Part shown: positions 19,461 through 27,544 of the stretch, in pieces | Position numbering within the stretch: the stretch's first letter is position 1 | How the letters are laid out: each line of letters begins with the position of its first letter | Assembly (NCBI RefSeq): GCF_947492815.1 | Contig: NZ_CANLOB010000005.1 | Coordinates: forward strand, 1 to 64,000 | Source of the DNA: an uncultured Dokdonia sp. | Lineage (GTDB): Bacteria > Bacteroidota > Bacteroidia > Flavobacteriales > Flavobacteriaceae | DNA length: 64,000 nucleotides | Direction of reading: 5' to 3' | Made by a program: the position numbers and the translations under genes | Notes under the pieces: model-generated | Database searches by the model: none | Told to the model about the DNA's origin: nothing | What the model saw: the letters and a program-made list of their open reading frames with translations, nothing else

Positions 19461-19524
19461 CTCCTCAACTCCTCAACTCCTCAACTCCTCAACTCCTCAA
19501 CTCCTCAACTCCTCAACTCCTCAA
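19461..19524. repeat. Perfect octanucleotide microsatellite (CTCCTCAA)x8
   Basis: Eight uninterrupted copies of CTCCTCAA (64 bp), ending one base before the tolC stop codon. On the coding strand it reads (TTGAGGAG)n, which repeats a Shine-Dalgarno-like GAGGAG, 25 bp upstream of the four-helix-bundle ATG. A perfect array like this is prone to slippage. Confidence 0.97.
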
Positions 19525-20868
19525 CTATTTTTTATTTCTGTAATCTGGTGTGTTTAATACGGTCTCTAGTTCAGCTTTAGAGTTAATCATAGCTAACATA
19601 GCCTCTAGTACAGAGTTTTGAGCTGCATATAATTGTGTTTGCGCTTGTCGTAATTCAAAACTTGAGGCGATCCCTTCTTTGAACTTAATTTGATTTTTTT
19701 GTTCTATACGTTCAGCTAAGCTTAAATTACTTTTAAAAACTTCTAAATTGTCAATAGCAAGTTGGTGCTGACTTTTAGCTTGTTCATAGGCAAGTCTGAT
19801 TTGTTCTTGCGCATATTCAAAATCTGTTTCGGCTTGCTCTAATGCTATTTTAGCTTTTTGTGTACGAGCACTTCTAGCTCCAGAGCTAAATAGTGGTACG
19901 TCTAATGTGAGTCCGAAAATAGAAGATGCAAAATAACGCTGATCGCTATCAAAGAAGTCAAACGTATCACGTCCTGCAGCAGTTCCTACATTTATAAAAC
20001 CTCTTAAACTAGGTAATGCTTTACTACGTTCTAATTTTAATTCTAAAGAGCGTTGTTCCGTAAGATTATAAGCAATTTTATAATCTACATTTTTTTCTAT
20101 TTCAGGATTATCTTGAAAAAGCCCTAGTCCTGGTTTAGCAAGTGATGTAAGTGAATCTGTAAGTTGTGTCTCTGTCGAAATATCTAACCCTATAGCCAAG
20201 TTGAGCATTTGAATCGCAATATCTTCAAGACGCTCTGCATTTATTTTTTGATTGAGTAATTGACTGTACGTAATTTGTAGCTGTTCTACATCTTCTTCTT
20301 CAGCCAATCCATTTTCAAAAATAATTCGAGTCTCATCTAGATTTTTCTTAACTGTAGCAATATTATTATTGAGAATCGTAATATTTTCTCTAGTGATCAA
20401 TACACTCCCGTAGGCATTAATAACTCCTTTTCGGATTTCTAATTGTGTTTTTTCGTTAGAGTTTTCAGAAAAATCTAGAAAAGCTTTTGCCGCTTGTAAT
20501 CCTACTAAATAGGAACCGTCAAATATTAATTGTGTAAGTGTTGCAGTGGCAGATGCATTTTGTTGTGTCCCGAAAACTACGGGTGCAAATGTGCCAGGTT
20601 CTCCTCCAAAAAATTCTGCAGGAATAAATGCAGTAGGTTGTTTCAATTGGTTTTGGTAGTCAATGACTCCATTAATTTGAGGAAGCCCCGAAGCGGTAGT
20701 TTCCCATTTTTGTTTAATCGCTATAGCGATGTCTCTACGCGAATTAATCGCATTTTTATTATTGTCTAATGCAAAGACAATGGCTTCTTCTAAAGAAAAG
20801 CTCTTTTTGTCTTGCGCCTGGATAGTAAAACCAGTCAACAATAATAGGATGATTAGGATTCTTGTCAT
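19525..20868 (-). CDS. TolC family outer-membrane efflux protein
   Basis: 447 residues with signal peptide (LLLTGFTIQAQ) and two long alpha-hairpin repeats typical of the outer-membrane efflux family. Recognisable pieces are FSLEEAIVFALDNNKNAINSRRD near the N terminus, LNLAIGLD mid-protein, and the second-repeat segments QIRLAYEQAKSQHQLA and LRQAQTQLYAAQNSVLEA. It is the outer-membrane channel of the tripartite pump. Its start overlaps the last base of the tetR stop, showing tight coupling; its stop abuts the 8x8 microsatellite. Confidence 0.93.
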   Translation of the reverse strand: MTRILIILLLLTGFTIQAQDKKSFSLEEAIVFALDNNKNAINSRRDIAIAIKQKWETTASGLPQINGVIDYQNQLKQPTAFIPAEFFGGEPGTFAPVVFGTQQNASATATLTQLIFDGSYLVGLQAAKAFLDFSENSNEKTQLEIRKGVINAYGSVLITRENITILNNNIATVKKNLDETRIIFENGLAEEEDVEQLQITYSQLLNQKINAERLEDIAIQMLNLAIGLDISTETQLTDSLTSLAKPGLGLFQDNPEIEKNVDYKIAYNLTEQRSLELKLERSKALPSLRGFINVGTAAGRDTFDFFDSDQRYFASSIFGLTLDVPLFSSGARSARTQKAKIALEQAETDFEYAQEQIRLAYEQAKSQHQLAIDNLEVFKSNLSLAERIEQKNQIKFKEGIASSFELRQAQTQLYAAQNSVLEAMLAMINSKAELETVLNTPDYRNKK

Positions 20869-21473
20869 TATTCTTGATTTGATTGTATGAGTTTGTTTAA
20901 TAATTTTCGTCCTTTTGGTGTTACAATACCACGTAAGTGATATTCTAAATACATATCATATAAAATGTGTGGTGGAAATTCTGAAGAAGGAAATATATCT
21001 CCATCTTTTATTCCAGTCATTCCCGTAAAATAAATACGTGATACAAATTGCACATTAATATTTTCTCTAAAGAGTCCTTCAGAAACACCACGCGTAATAT
21101 TTTCAATCATACAGTCTTGCATGAAATCATATTGCTTTTTACGAAGTGATTTATGAATTTTTGGATAATATTTTTGTAGTTGATACATAGGAGAAGTACG
21201 TTCTCCTTTTAAATGCTCTAGCACAAAGCGCTTAATATCATAAAGCTCTTCAATTGGATTTTTTTTATTCTCTGTAATATGGTCAATTCCATTACAAATC
21301 ATATTGAAAATCCCAGCTGTTGATGCTTCAATAACAGCCTCTTTATTACTAAAATGACTGTAAATGGTCTTTTTTGATATCCCCATTTCCCTAGCGATAT
21401 CATCCATTGTTATGCTTTTAAACCCTTGATTTAGAAACAATTCAGTGGCGGTGTATAATATTTTTTCTTTCAT
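20868..21473 (-). CDS. TetR/AcrR family transcriptional repressor of the efflux operon
   Basis: 201 residues. The N-terminal helix-turn-helix is FKSITMDDIAREMGISKKTIYSHFSNKEAVIE, preceded by KEKILYTATELFLNQG; the C-terminal two-thirds is the ligand-binding helical domain. It is the first gene of the tetR-tolC-(four-helix bundle)-adaptor-pump cluster. A perfect 11-bp inverted repeat 23 bp upstream of its start is a likely operator, so autoregulation and control of the whole cluster is the simple reading. Confidence 0.9.
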   Translation of the reverse strand: MKEKILYTATELFLNQGFKSITMDDIAREMGISKKTIYSHFSNKEAVIEASTAGIFNMICNGIDHITENKKNPIEELYDIKRFVLEHLKGERTSPMYQLQKYYPKIHKSLRKKQYDFMQDCMIENITRGVSEGLFRENINVQFVSRIYFTGMTGIKDGDIFPSSEFPPHILYDMYLEYHLRGIVTPKGRKLLNKLIQSNQE

Positions 21474-21496
21474 AGATTGCTATGCAAATTTACGAT

Positions 21497-21524
21497 GGAA
21501 ACTTTAAAAACGATTAAAGTTTCC
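21497..21524. promoter_or_regulatory. Probable TetR operator
   Basis: Perfect inverted repeat GGAAACTTTAA-N6-TTAAAGTTTCC. Size and position (23 bp before the tetR ATG) fit a TetR-dimer site. A half-site-like TGGAAACC recurs at about 21590, beside the divergent promoter. Confidence 0.7.
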
Positions 21525-21556
21525 AAAGTTTTTACGATAATTTAACATTTGGGTAC

Positions 21557-21570
21557 GCTTTCGCGAAAGC
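21557..21570. repeat. GCTTTCGCGAAAGC palindrome, exact copy 4 (intergenic)
   Basis: Lies between the TetR operator and the prenyl synthase promoter. Confidence 0.9.
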
Positions 21571-21599
21571 ATATATAGTTACATAACCAATGGAAACCG

Positions 21600-21607
21600 T
21601 ATTTTTG
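21600..21607 (+). promoter_or_regulatory. -7 box of the prenyl synthase promoter
   Basis: TATTTTTG matches the Bacteroidetes -7 consensus TAnnTTTG exactly. Transcription would begin near 21614, after the upstream in-frame GTG at 21607, which argues for translation from ATG 21628. Confidence 0.55.
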
Positions 21608-21627
21608 TGTTTAAAATTTTTTCCCGC

Positions 21628-22602
21628 ATGCTATCTGTATTAGAATACTCATCTATATTCATAGACTACCTTAGTAAACGTTCTTTAGATAAGGAGCCTA
21701 ACAACTTATATACACCTATTAATTATATTTTGAATTTGGGTGGTAAAAGATTACGTCCTGTATTGACATTAATGGCAACAGAGTTGTTTGATCAGCCTTA
21801 TCAAAAGGCGTTAGATGCAGCACTTGCAATAGAGATTTTTCATAATTTTTCATTAGTTCATGATGATATTATGGATGATGCTCCTTTGAGAAGAGGGCAG
21901 CAAACAGTACATGAGAAATGGGATATTAATACCGCAATTCTTTCAGGGGATGCCATGCTTATTCTTGCATATCAATTATTTGAGAATTATGATGGAGTGA
22001 TTTTTAAAGAACTAGCAAAATTGTTTTCAAAAACAGCAATAGAGGTATGTGAAGGTCAGCAATACGATGTAGATTTTGAAACGAGAGACGATGTAATTAT
22101 CTCTGAGTATTTGACGATGATAGAATACAAGACGGCAGTTTTGGTAGGTGCGGCTCTTAAAATGGGGGCTATCGTTGCAGGAGCTTCAAAAGAATGTCAG
22201 GAATCTATATATAACTATGGTAGAGATTTAGGGATTGCTTTTCAATTACAAGATGATTATCTAGATGCATTTGGCGATCCAGAAACATTTGGAAAACAAG
22301 TAGGAGGAGATATCATAGAAAATAAAAAGACATTTTTATATCTCACTGCTTTGCAGAAATCTGAAAAAGATGAAGCAAGACAACTAGAACATCTGTTTTC
22401 TATAACACCTGTAGACCCTACAGAAAAAATAGAAACTGTAAAACAACAATTTATAGATAGTGGCGCTGCCGATGCGACAAAAGCTGAAATGGAAAAATAT
22501 ACACAACGTGCTTTTCAATCTTTAGAAACGGTAAAAATATCTGAAGATAAAAAAGCATTGTTACGTGCGTTTGGGAATAACCTTATGAAGCGAACGGTTT
22601 AA
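21628..22602 (+). CDS. Polyprenyl (trans-isoprenyl) diphosphate synthase
   Basis: 324 residues from ATG 21628; a GTG 21 bp upstream is in frame but overlaps the -7 promoter box. Class I trans-prenyltransferase motifs are all present: LGGKRLRPVL, first Asp-rich motif LVHDDIMDDAPLRRG, YKTAVLVGAALKMG, and second Asp-rich motif FQLQDDYLDAFGD with GKQVGGDIIENKKT. It condenses isopentenyl diphosphate onto an allylic diphosphate in the cytosol. Chain length cannot be fixed by eye; in Bacteroidetes such enzymes supply geranylgeranyl or longer chains for menaquinone and carotenoids. Confidence 0.9.
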   Translation: MLSVLEYSSIFIDYLSKRSLDKEPNNLYTPINYILNLGGKRLRPVLTLMATELFDQPYQKALDAALAIEIFHNFSLVHDDIMDDAPLRRGQQTVHEKWDINTAILSGDAMLILAYQLFENYDGVIFKELAKLFSKTAIEVCEGQQYDVDFETRDDVIISEYLTMIEYKTAVLVGAALKMGAIVAGASKECQESIYNYGRDLGIAFQLQDDYLDAFGDPETFGKQVGGDIIENKKTFLYLTALQKSEKDEARQLEHLFSITPVDPTEKIETVKQQFIDSGAADATKAEMEKYTQRAFQSLETVKISEDKKALLRAFGNNLMKRTV

Positions 22603-22610
22603 CTTCAATG

Positions 22611-23147
22611 TTAAAAGTAAACTCTCACAAAAGGTTGCCAAGCTTCGGCATAAATTCCATCATTATTATCAAATAAGACATTATAACGAGCACCTATTGT
22701 GACTCCTTGAATTCGATAACCTGCACCCAAAAAGAAGGCTGTATTGTTTACATCGTTGGTAATATCGCCTTGAAGATCTTCGAAACGTTGCGTACCAAAT
22801 AACTGCTCTAATTCAGCAGATAGCTGTACCTCAGGAATTGGATTAGCTAAAAAGATACCGCTTACACCATAGAGGGTAGATGAAAAATCTCCAAATTTTT
22901 GATAATTAAAATTTAATCCCGGTCCAAAAGCAATATATGGATTGTATTGATAAATAGCACTTGGCGCTACAGTGATTTGTGTATTATTCGTTCCAAAGGA
23001 TAATCCTAGACCTCCTCCAAAGCGAACTTTTTTCCAGAATTCACTTTTTTGCTTTGGGGCAGGATCTTCTTGGGCTATTAATTCAGCTTGAAAACTGAAA
23101 AAAAGAGTAAAAACGATGCTTAAAAAAAGGTAATTTTTAAATTTCAT
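22611..23147 (-). CDS. Small outer-membrane beta-barrel protein
   Basis: 178 residues. A signal peptide (YLFLSIVFTLFFSFQAELIAQ) is followed by glycine- and aromatic-rich strands (FGGGLGLSFGTNNTQITVAPSA, FLGAGYRIQGVTIGARYNV) ending in an aromatic residue (VRVYF), as in 8-stranded outer-membrane barrels. It is probably a surface-embedded porin-like or structural protein. It is convergent with the prenyl synthase gene (8 bp between stops). No specific function can be given. Confidence 0.75.
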   Translation of the reverse strand: MKFKNYLFLSIVFTLFFSFQAELIAQEDPAPKQKSEFWKKVRFGGGLGLSFGTNNTQITVAPSAIYQYNPYIAFGPGLNFNYQKFGDFSSTLYGVSGIFLANPIPEVQLSAELEQLFGTQRFEDLQGDITNDVNNTAFFLGAGYRIQGVTIGARYNVLFDNNDGIYAEAWQPFVRVYF

Positions 23148-23211
23148 GAGGCTGTTTGTTAAAATAATATCATAAATATAGGAATTATATACCCTAAAAT
23201 GTTAAATATTG

Positions 23212-23219
23212 TATTTTTG
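23212..23219 (+). promoter_or_regulatory. -7 box upstream of sucA
   Basis: TATTTTTG fits TAnnTTTG; it would give a 5' UTR of about 33 nt. No clear TTG -33 box is seen. Confidence 0.45.
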
Positions 23220-23258
23220 TACGTCTATATGTCAGTAAGACATAGCTTATAACTAACA

Positions 23259-26018
23259 ATGGATAGATTTTCTTTTCTAAACGCAGCCCATACAGCTTAT
23301 TTTTCAGAGCTTTACGATCAGTATTTACAAAACCCAGATAGTGTCGAGCCAAGTTGGCGAGCCTTTTTTCAAGGTTTTGACTTCGGAATGGAAAGCAGTA
23401 ATGCTGTTTCAAACGAGGTAGGAAGTGCACCAGTTGCTATTCCTGAAAATGTAAAGAAGGAGTTTCAAGTTGTCAATTTAATTGATGCATATCGTACAAG
23501 AGGACACCTATTTACAAAGACAAACCCAGTAAGGGATCGACGTAAATATGCGCCAACACTAGAGTTGCACAATTTTAATCTGTCAGATTCCGATCTGCAT
23601 TTAGAATTTGAAGCGGGTTCGATTCTTGGATTAGGTAAAACAAGCTTATCTAATATTGTACGTCATCTAGAAGCTATTTATTGTGACGCTATTGGGGTAG
23701 AGTATATGTATATACGTAAACCTGAAGAAAGACAATGGATCCAAAATTGGTTAAATACCAATGATAATCATCCTTCTTTTAGCCCAGATGAGAAGAAACA
23801 TATTCTTCATAAATTAAATCAAGCCGTATCTTTTGAAACGTTTTTACATTCTAAATATGTAGGGCAAAAACGTTTTTCTGTAGAAGGTTTGGATGCTATG
23901 ATTCCTGGACTAGATACATTAATTGAGCGTGGATCTGAAAAAGGGATTCAGCAGTTTGTATTGGGAATGGCACACCGTGGTCGTTTAAATGTATTGGCAA
24001 ATATTTTTGGAAAATCACCAGAGGCTATTTTTTCCGAGTTTGATGGAAAAGAATATGACGAAGATGAGTTGTTTGATGGCGATGTAAAATACCATATGGG
24101 TTGGACTAGCTTTCGCGAAAGCGATAAAGGGCATAACATTCGTATGGATCTTGCTCCAAATCCTTCACACTTAGAGACCGTAGGCGCTGTTATAGAAGGA
24201 ATGTCAAGAGCAAAAATTGACACAAAACTAGACGGAAACGAAAAAGCAATTCTTCCTATAGCCATCCATGGTGATGCAGCAGTTGCTGGTCAAGGAATTG
24301 TATATGAGATTGTGCAAATGTCGCAATTAGATGGCTATCGTACAGGTGGAACCATTCATGTGGTTGCAAATAACCAAGTAGGATTTACAACAAATTACTT
24401 AGATGCAAGGTCATCTACCTATAGTACAGATATAGGAAAAGTAACGTTATCCCCAGTACTTCACGTAAATGGAGATGATGTAGAAGCAGTATGTCATGCG
24501 TTTGCATTTGCATTGGATTTTAGAATGGAATTTGGACGTGATGTGTTTATAGATATTTTAGGATATCGTAAATATGGCCATAACGAAGGTGATGAACCTC
24601 GTTTTACACAACCAAAATTATACAAAGCAATTTCAAAGCATAAAAATCCAAGAGATATTTATGCAGATCGTTTATTAAGTGAAGGCGTAATTGCTGAGGG
24701 ACATGTAAAAGAGCTTGAAAAAACATATAAAAGTGATCTTGAAGAAGATTTAGAAGCTTCTCGTAAAAAAGATAAAACAGTCATTACTGAAATTCTTGCA
24801 GATGATTGGGAAAACTATGAGTTAGGTACATTGGAAGATATATTAACTCCAATAGACACTACTTACGATCAAGCTAAATTAAATAAACTAGCTGAGGGTC
24901 TCATACACCCTCCTGAAGGAAAGGTTTTTATAAATAAAGTAAAACGTATTTTTAAAAGTCGAAAAGAACAATACACAGAGACTAATAAATTAGACTGGGG
25001 AATGGGTGAGCTACTCGCCTATGCTAGTTTAATGGAAGAAGGATTTAATGTACGTATCTCAGGACAAGATGTAGAACGTGGTACCTTCTCACACCGTCAT
25101 GCCATTATAAAAACAGAAGATGGTAGTGAAGAGGTTAATCTTCATAATATGCTTGGTGTAAAAGGTCATATGGATATCTATAATTCTTTGCTCTCTGAAT
25201 ATGGCGTAGTAGGATTTGATTATGGATATGCCATGGCGGCCCCAAAAACATTAACGATTTGGGAAGCTCAGTTTGGAGATTTTTCAAATGGAGCACAGAT
25301 CATGTTAGATCAATATATCTCTGCTGCAGAGTCAAAATGGAAAACTCAGAATGGATTAGTAATGTTATTGCCTCATGGGTATGAAGGACAAGGGTCTGAA
25401 CACTCTAGTGCACGTATGGAGCGGTATTTACAGTTATGTTCTCATGACAATATGATTATGGCAGATATCACAACACCTGCCAACTTTTTCCATTTACTGC
25501 GTCGTCAGATGAAATGGAACTTTAGAAAACCACTCGTCGTATTTACACCTAAATCTCTACTTAGAGATAAACTAGCGGTAAGTTCAAAAGAAGAGTTGGC
25601 TACAGGAAGTTTTCAGGAAGTCATAGACGATATACACGTAGATAAGAAGAAAGTAACTTCACTTGTGTTCTGTACAGGAAAATTCTATTATGATCTTTTG
25701 AAAGAAAGAGATGGAGACGATAAAAATGAAGGAAATGGACGTGCGGATGTAGCACTTGTTCGTATAGAACAATTGTTCCCGTTACCACAAGATAAAATTA
25801 AAGAAATTATAGCAAGTTACCCTAATGTAACAGATTATGTATGGGCGCAAGAAGAGCCTAGGAATATGGGAGCTTGGGGATATATGCTTATGAATTTTGA
25901 TCAGGTAAAATTACGTATTGCTTCGCGTCACGTATATAGTTCGCCAGCAGCAGGAAGTAGCACACGATCAAAAGCAAGACATAGAAAAGTAATCGAGAGT
26001 GTTTTTAAAGCACAATAA
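23259..26018 (+). CDS. sucA: 2-oxoglutarate dehydrogenase E1 component
   Basis: 919 residues, normal for the thiamine-diphosphate E1 of the 2-oxoglutarate dehydrogenase complex (TCA cycle, cytosol). The N terminus has the E2-binding type stretch NAAHTAYFSELYDQYL and SWRAFFQGF. The ThDP region follows (GMAHRGRLNVLANIFGK; IHGDAAVAGQGIVYE; RKYGHNEGDEP). A transketolase-like domain comes next (FSHRHAIIKTEDG; LPHGYEGQGSEHSSARMERYLQLC), then the C-terminal WAQEEPRNMGAW. The palindrome at 24109-24122 is read in frame as SFRES, between the PYR and catalytic segments just before the NPSHLE motif, at an insertion-tolerant loop. sucB follows. Confidence 0.96.
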   Translation: MDRFSFLNAAHTAYFSELYDQYLQNPDSVEPSWRAFFQGFDFGMESSNAVSNEVGSAPVAIPENVKKEFQVVNLIDAYRTRGHLFTKTNPVRDRRKYAPTLELHNFNLSDSDLHLEFEAGSILGLGKTSLSNIVRHLEAIYCDAIGVEYMYIRKPEERQWIQNWLNTNDNHPSFSPDEKKHILHKLNQAVSFETFLHSKYVGQKRFSVEGLDAMIPGLDTLIERGSEKGIQQFVLGMAHRGRLNVLANIFGKSPEAIFSEFDGKEYDEDELFDGDVKYHMGWTSFRESDKGHNIRMDLAPNPSHLETVGAVIEGMSRAKIDTKLDGNEKAILPIAIHGDAAVAGQGIVYEIVQMSQLDGYRTGGTIHVVANNQVGFTTNYLDARSSTYSTDIGKVTLSPVLHVNGDDVEAVCHAFAFALDFRMEFGRDVFIDILGYRKYGHNEGDEPRFTQPKLYKAISKHKNPRDIYADRLLSEGVIAEGHVKELEKTYKSDLEEDLEASRKKDKTVITEILADDWENYELGTLEDILTPIDTTYDQAKLNKLAEGLIHPPEGKVFINKVKRIFKSRKEQYTETNKLDWGMGELLAYASLMEEGFNVRISGQDVERGTFSHRHAIIKTEDGSEEVNLHNMLGVKGHMDIYNSLLSEYGVVGFDYGYAMAAPKTLTIWEAQFGDFSNGAQIMLDQYISAAESKWKTQNGLVMLLPHGYEGQGSEHSSARMERYLQLCSHDNMIMADITTPANFFHLLRRQMKWNFRKPLVVFTPKSLLRDKLAVSSKEELATGSFQEVIDDIHVDKKKVTSLVFCTGKFYYDLLKERDGDDKNEGNGRADVALVRIEQLFPLPQDKIKEIIASYPNVTDYVWAQEEPRNMGAWGYMLMNFDQVKLRIASRHVYSSPAAGSSTRSKARHRKVIESVFKAQ
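24109..24122. repeat. GCTTTCGCGAAAGC palindrome, exact copy 5
   Basis: In-frame in sucA, read as S-F-R-E-S. Confidence 0.9.
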
Positions 26019-26136
26019 GAAGAATAGTAAATAAATAGATGAGATTTTTACTTTAGTAAGGATCTCGTAATAAGAAACATTAATTTTGAAGAGAGGATGA
26101 GACTTCCTCCTTTGAGAAAGTTTAATTAATAAGTCC

Positions 26137-26150
26137 GCTTTCGCGAAAGC
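26137..26150. repeat. GCTTTCGCGAAAGC palindrome, exact copy 6 (intergenic)
   Basis: In the 147-bp sucA-sucB gap, 15 bp before the sucB ATG, where it could fold as an mRNA hairpin next to the ribosome-binding region. Confidence 0.9.
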
Positions 26151-26165
26151 GTAATTAGAACAACT

Positions 26166-27377
26166 ATGGTTTTAGAAATGAAAGTCCCTTCACCGGGAGA
26201 ATCGATCACCGAAGTAGAAATCGCACAATGGCTCGTTGAAGACGGCGATTATGTAGAAAAAGATCAAGCTATTGCTGAAGTAGATAGTGATAAAGCAACA
26301 CTAGAACTTCCTGCCGAAGTAAGTGGTGTAATTACACTAAAAGCTGAAGAAGGTGATGAGGTCGCTGTAGGTGCTGTAGTTTGTCTTATAGACACTGCTG
26401 CCGAAGCGCCAGCTGGAGATGCTAAAAAAGAAGCACCTGCCGAAAAGAAAGAAGCTCCTGCTCCTGCACCTAAAGTAGAAGCACCAGCAACAAAAACATA
26501 TGCTTCTGGATCACCAAGCCCAGCAGCAAAAAAGATTCTTGACGAAAAAGGAATGGATGCTAGTCAAGTGTCTGGATCTGGTCGTGATGGCCGTATTACT
26601 AAAGAAGATGCTGTAAAAGCAACACCTTCTATGGGTACTCCTGGACCTGGAGCACGAGGAGAAAGCCGTACAAAATTATCAATGTTACGTCGTAAAGTAG
26701 CAGAGCGTTTAGTAGAAGCCAAAAATACAACAGCCATGCTTACCACATTTAATGAGGTAAACATGCAGCCTATTTTTGATCTTCGTAAAGAATATAAAGA
26801 AGCTTTTAAAACAAAGCACGGGGTAAGTCTAGGATTTATGTCTTTCTTCACCCTTGCTGTCGTGAGAGCGTTAGAGATGTATCCTGCGGTTAACAGTATG
26901 ATTGATGGTAAAGAAATGCTAACCTTTGATTATAAGGATATTTCTATCGCTGTTTCTGGACCTAAAGGTCTCATGGTACCGGTAATACGTAATGCAGAAA
27001 ACCTTTCTTTTAGAGGTGTAGAAAGCGAAGTAAAACGTCTAGCGATACGTGCTCGTGATGGACAAATTACCGTAGATGAAATGACAGGAGGAACCTTTAC
27101 AATCTCTAATGGAGGTGTATTTGGATCTATGTTATCTACGCCTATTATTAATCCACCACAATCAGGTATTTTAGGGATGCATAATATCGTAGAACGTCCT
27201 ATTGTAAAAGACGGGCAGATTATTGTAGCACCAATCATGTTTGTTGCATTATCATACGATCACCGTATCATTGATGGTAAAGAATCTGTAGGATTCTTAG
27301 TAGCTGTCAAAGAAGCACTAGAAGACCCAATTAATTTATTAATGGGAGGTGATGTGAAAAAAGCATTAGAAATGTAA
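26166..27377 (+). CDS. sucB: Dihydrolipoamide succinyltransferase (E2 of 2-oxoglutarate dehydrogenase)
   Basis: 403 residues. The lipoyl domain (1-78) has the modified lysine K43 in EVDSDKATLEL. An Ala/Pro/Lys-rich linker follows (about 80-115), then a peripheral-subunit-binding domain (SPAAKKILDEKGMD; SGRDGRITKEDAV). The catalytic acyltransferase domain carries the DHRxxDG active-site motif (H366 in SYDHRIIDGKE). It passes succinyl groups to CoA in the E1-E2-E3 complex; the E3 gene is not in the window. Linked to sucA in the usual order and followed by a strong terminator. Confidence 0.95.
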   Translation: MVLEMKVPSPGESITEVEIAQWLVEDGDYVEKDQAIAEVDSDKATLELPAEVSGVITLKAEEGDEVAVGAVVCLIDTAAEAPAGDAKKEAPAEKKEAPAPAPKVEAPATKTYASGSPSPAAKKILDEKGMDASQVSGSGRDGRITKEDAVKATPSMGTPGPGARGESRTKLSMLRRKVAERLVEAKNTTAMLTTFNEVNMQPIFDLRKEYKEAFKTKHGVSLGFMSFFTLAVVRALEMYPAVNSMIDGKEMLTFDYKDISIAVSGPKGLMVPVIRNAENLSFRGVESEVKRLAIRARDGQITVDEMTGGTFTISNGGVFGSMLSTPIINPPQSGILGMHNIVERPIVKDGQIIVAPIMFVALSYDHRIIDGKESVGFLVAVKEALEDPINLLMGGDVKKALEM

Positions 27378-27400
27378 TTTTTGATTATTATAGATATAAA

Positions 27401-27434
27401 AAACCCGAACTCTTGAGTTCGGGTTTTGTTTTTA
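27401..27434 (+). terminator. Terminator of the sucA-sucB unit
   Basis: A 12-bp perfect stem, 27401-27412 with 27415-27426 (core CCCGAACTC), followed by a T-rich run. Confidence 0.9.
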
Positions 27435-27544
27435 TATACTAAAGAGTCTAACTTAAAGTTATAAAAAGAATAGATTTTATATTATATTGATACTTTTAGA
27501 TAATTAGTTTACTTATGCTTTTTTAGAAAAATAGCTCTCAGATC

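Noticed and set aside
19461..19524. Possible CRISPR-like array
   Set aside because: The 8-bp units are contiguous with no spacers, and no cas genes are present; it is a microsatellite.
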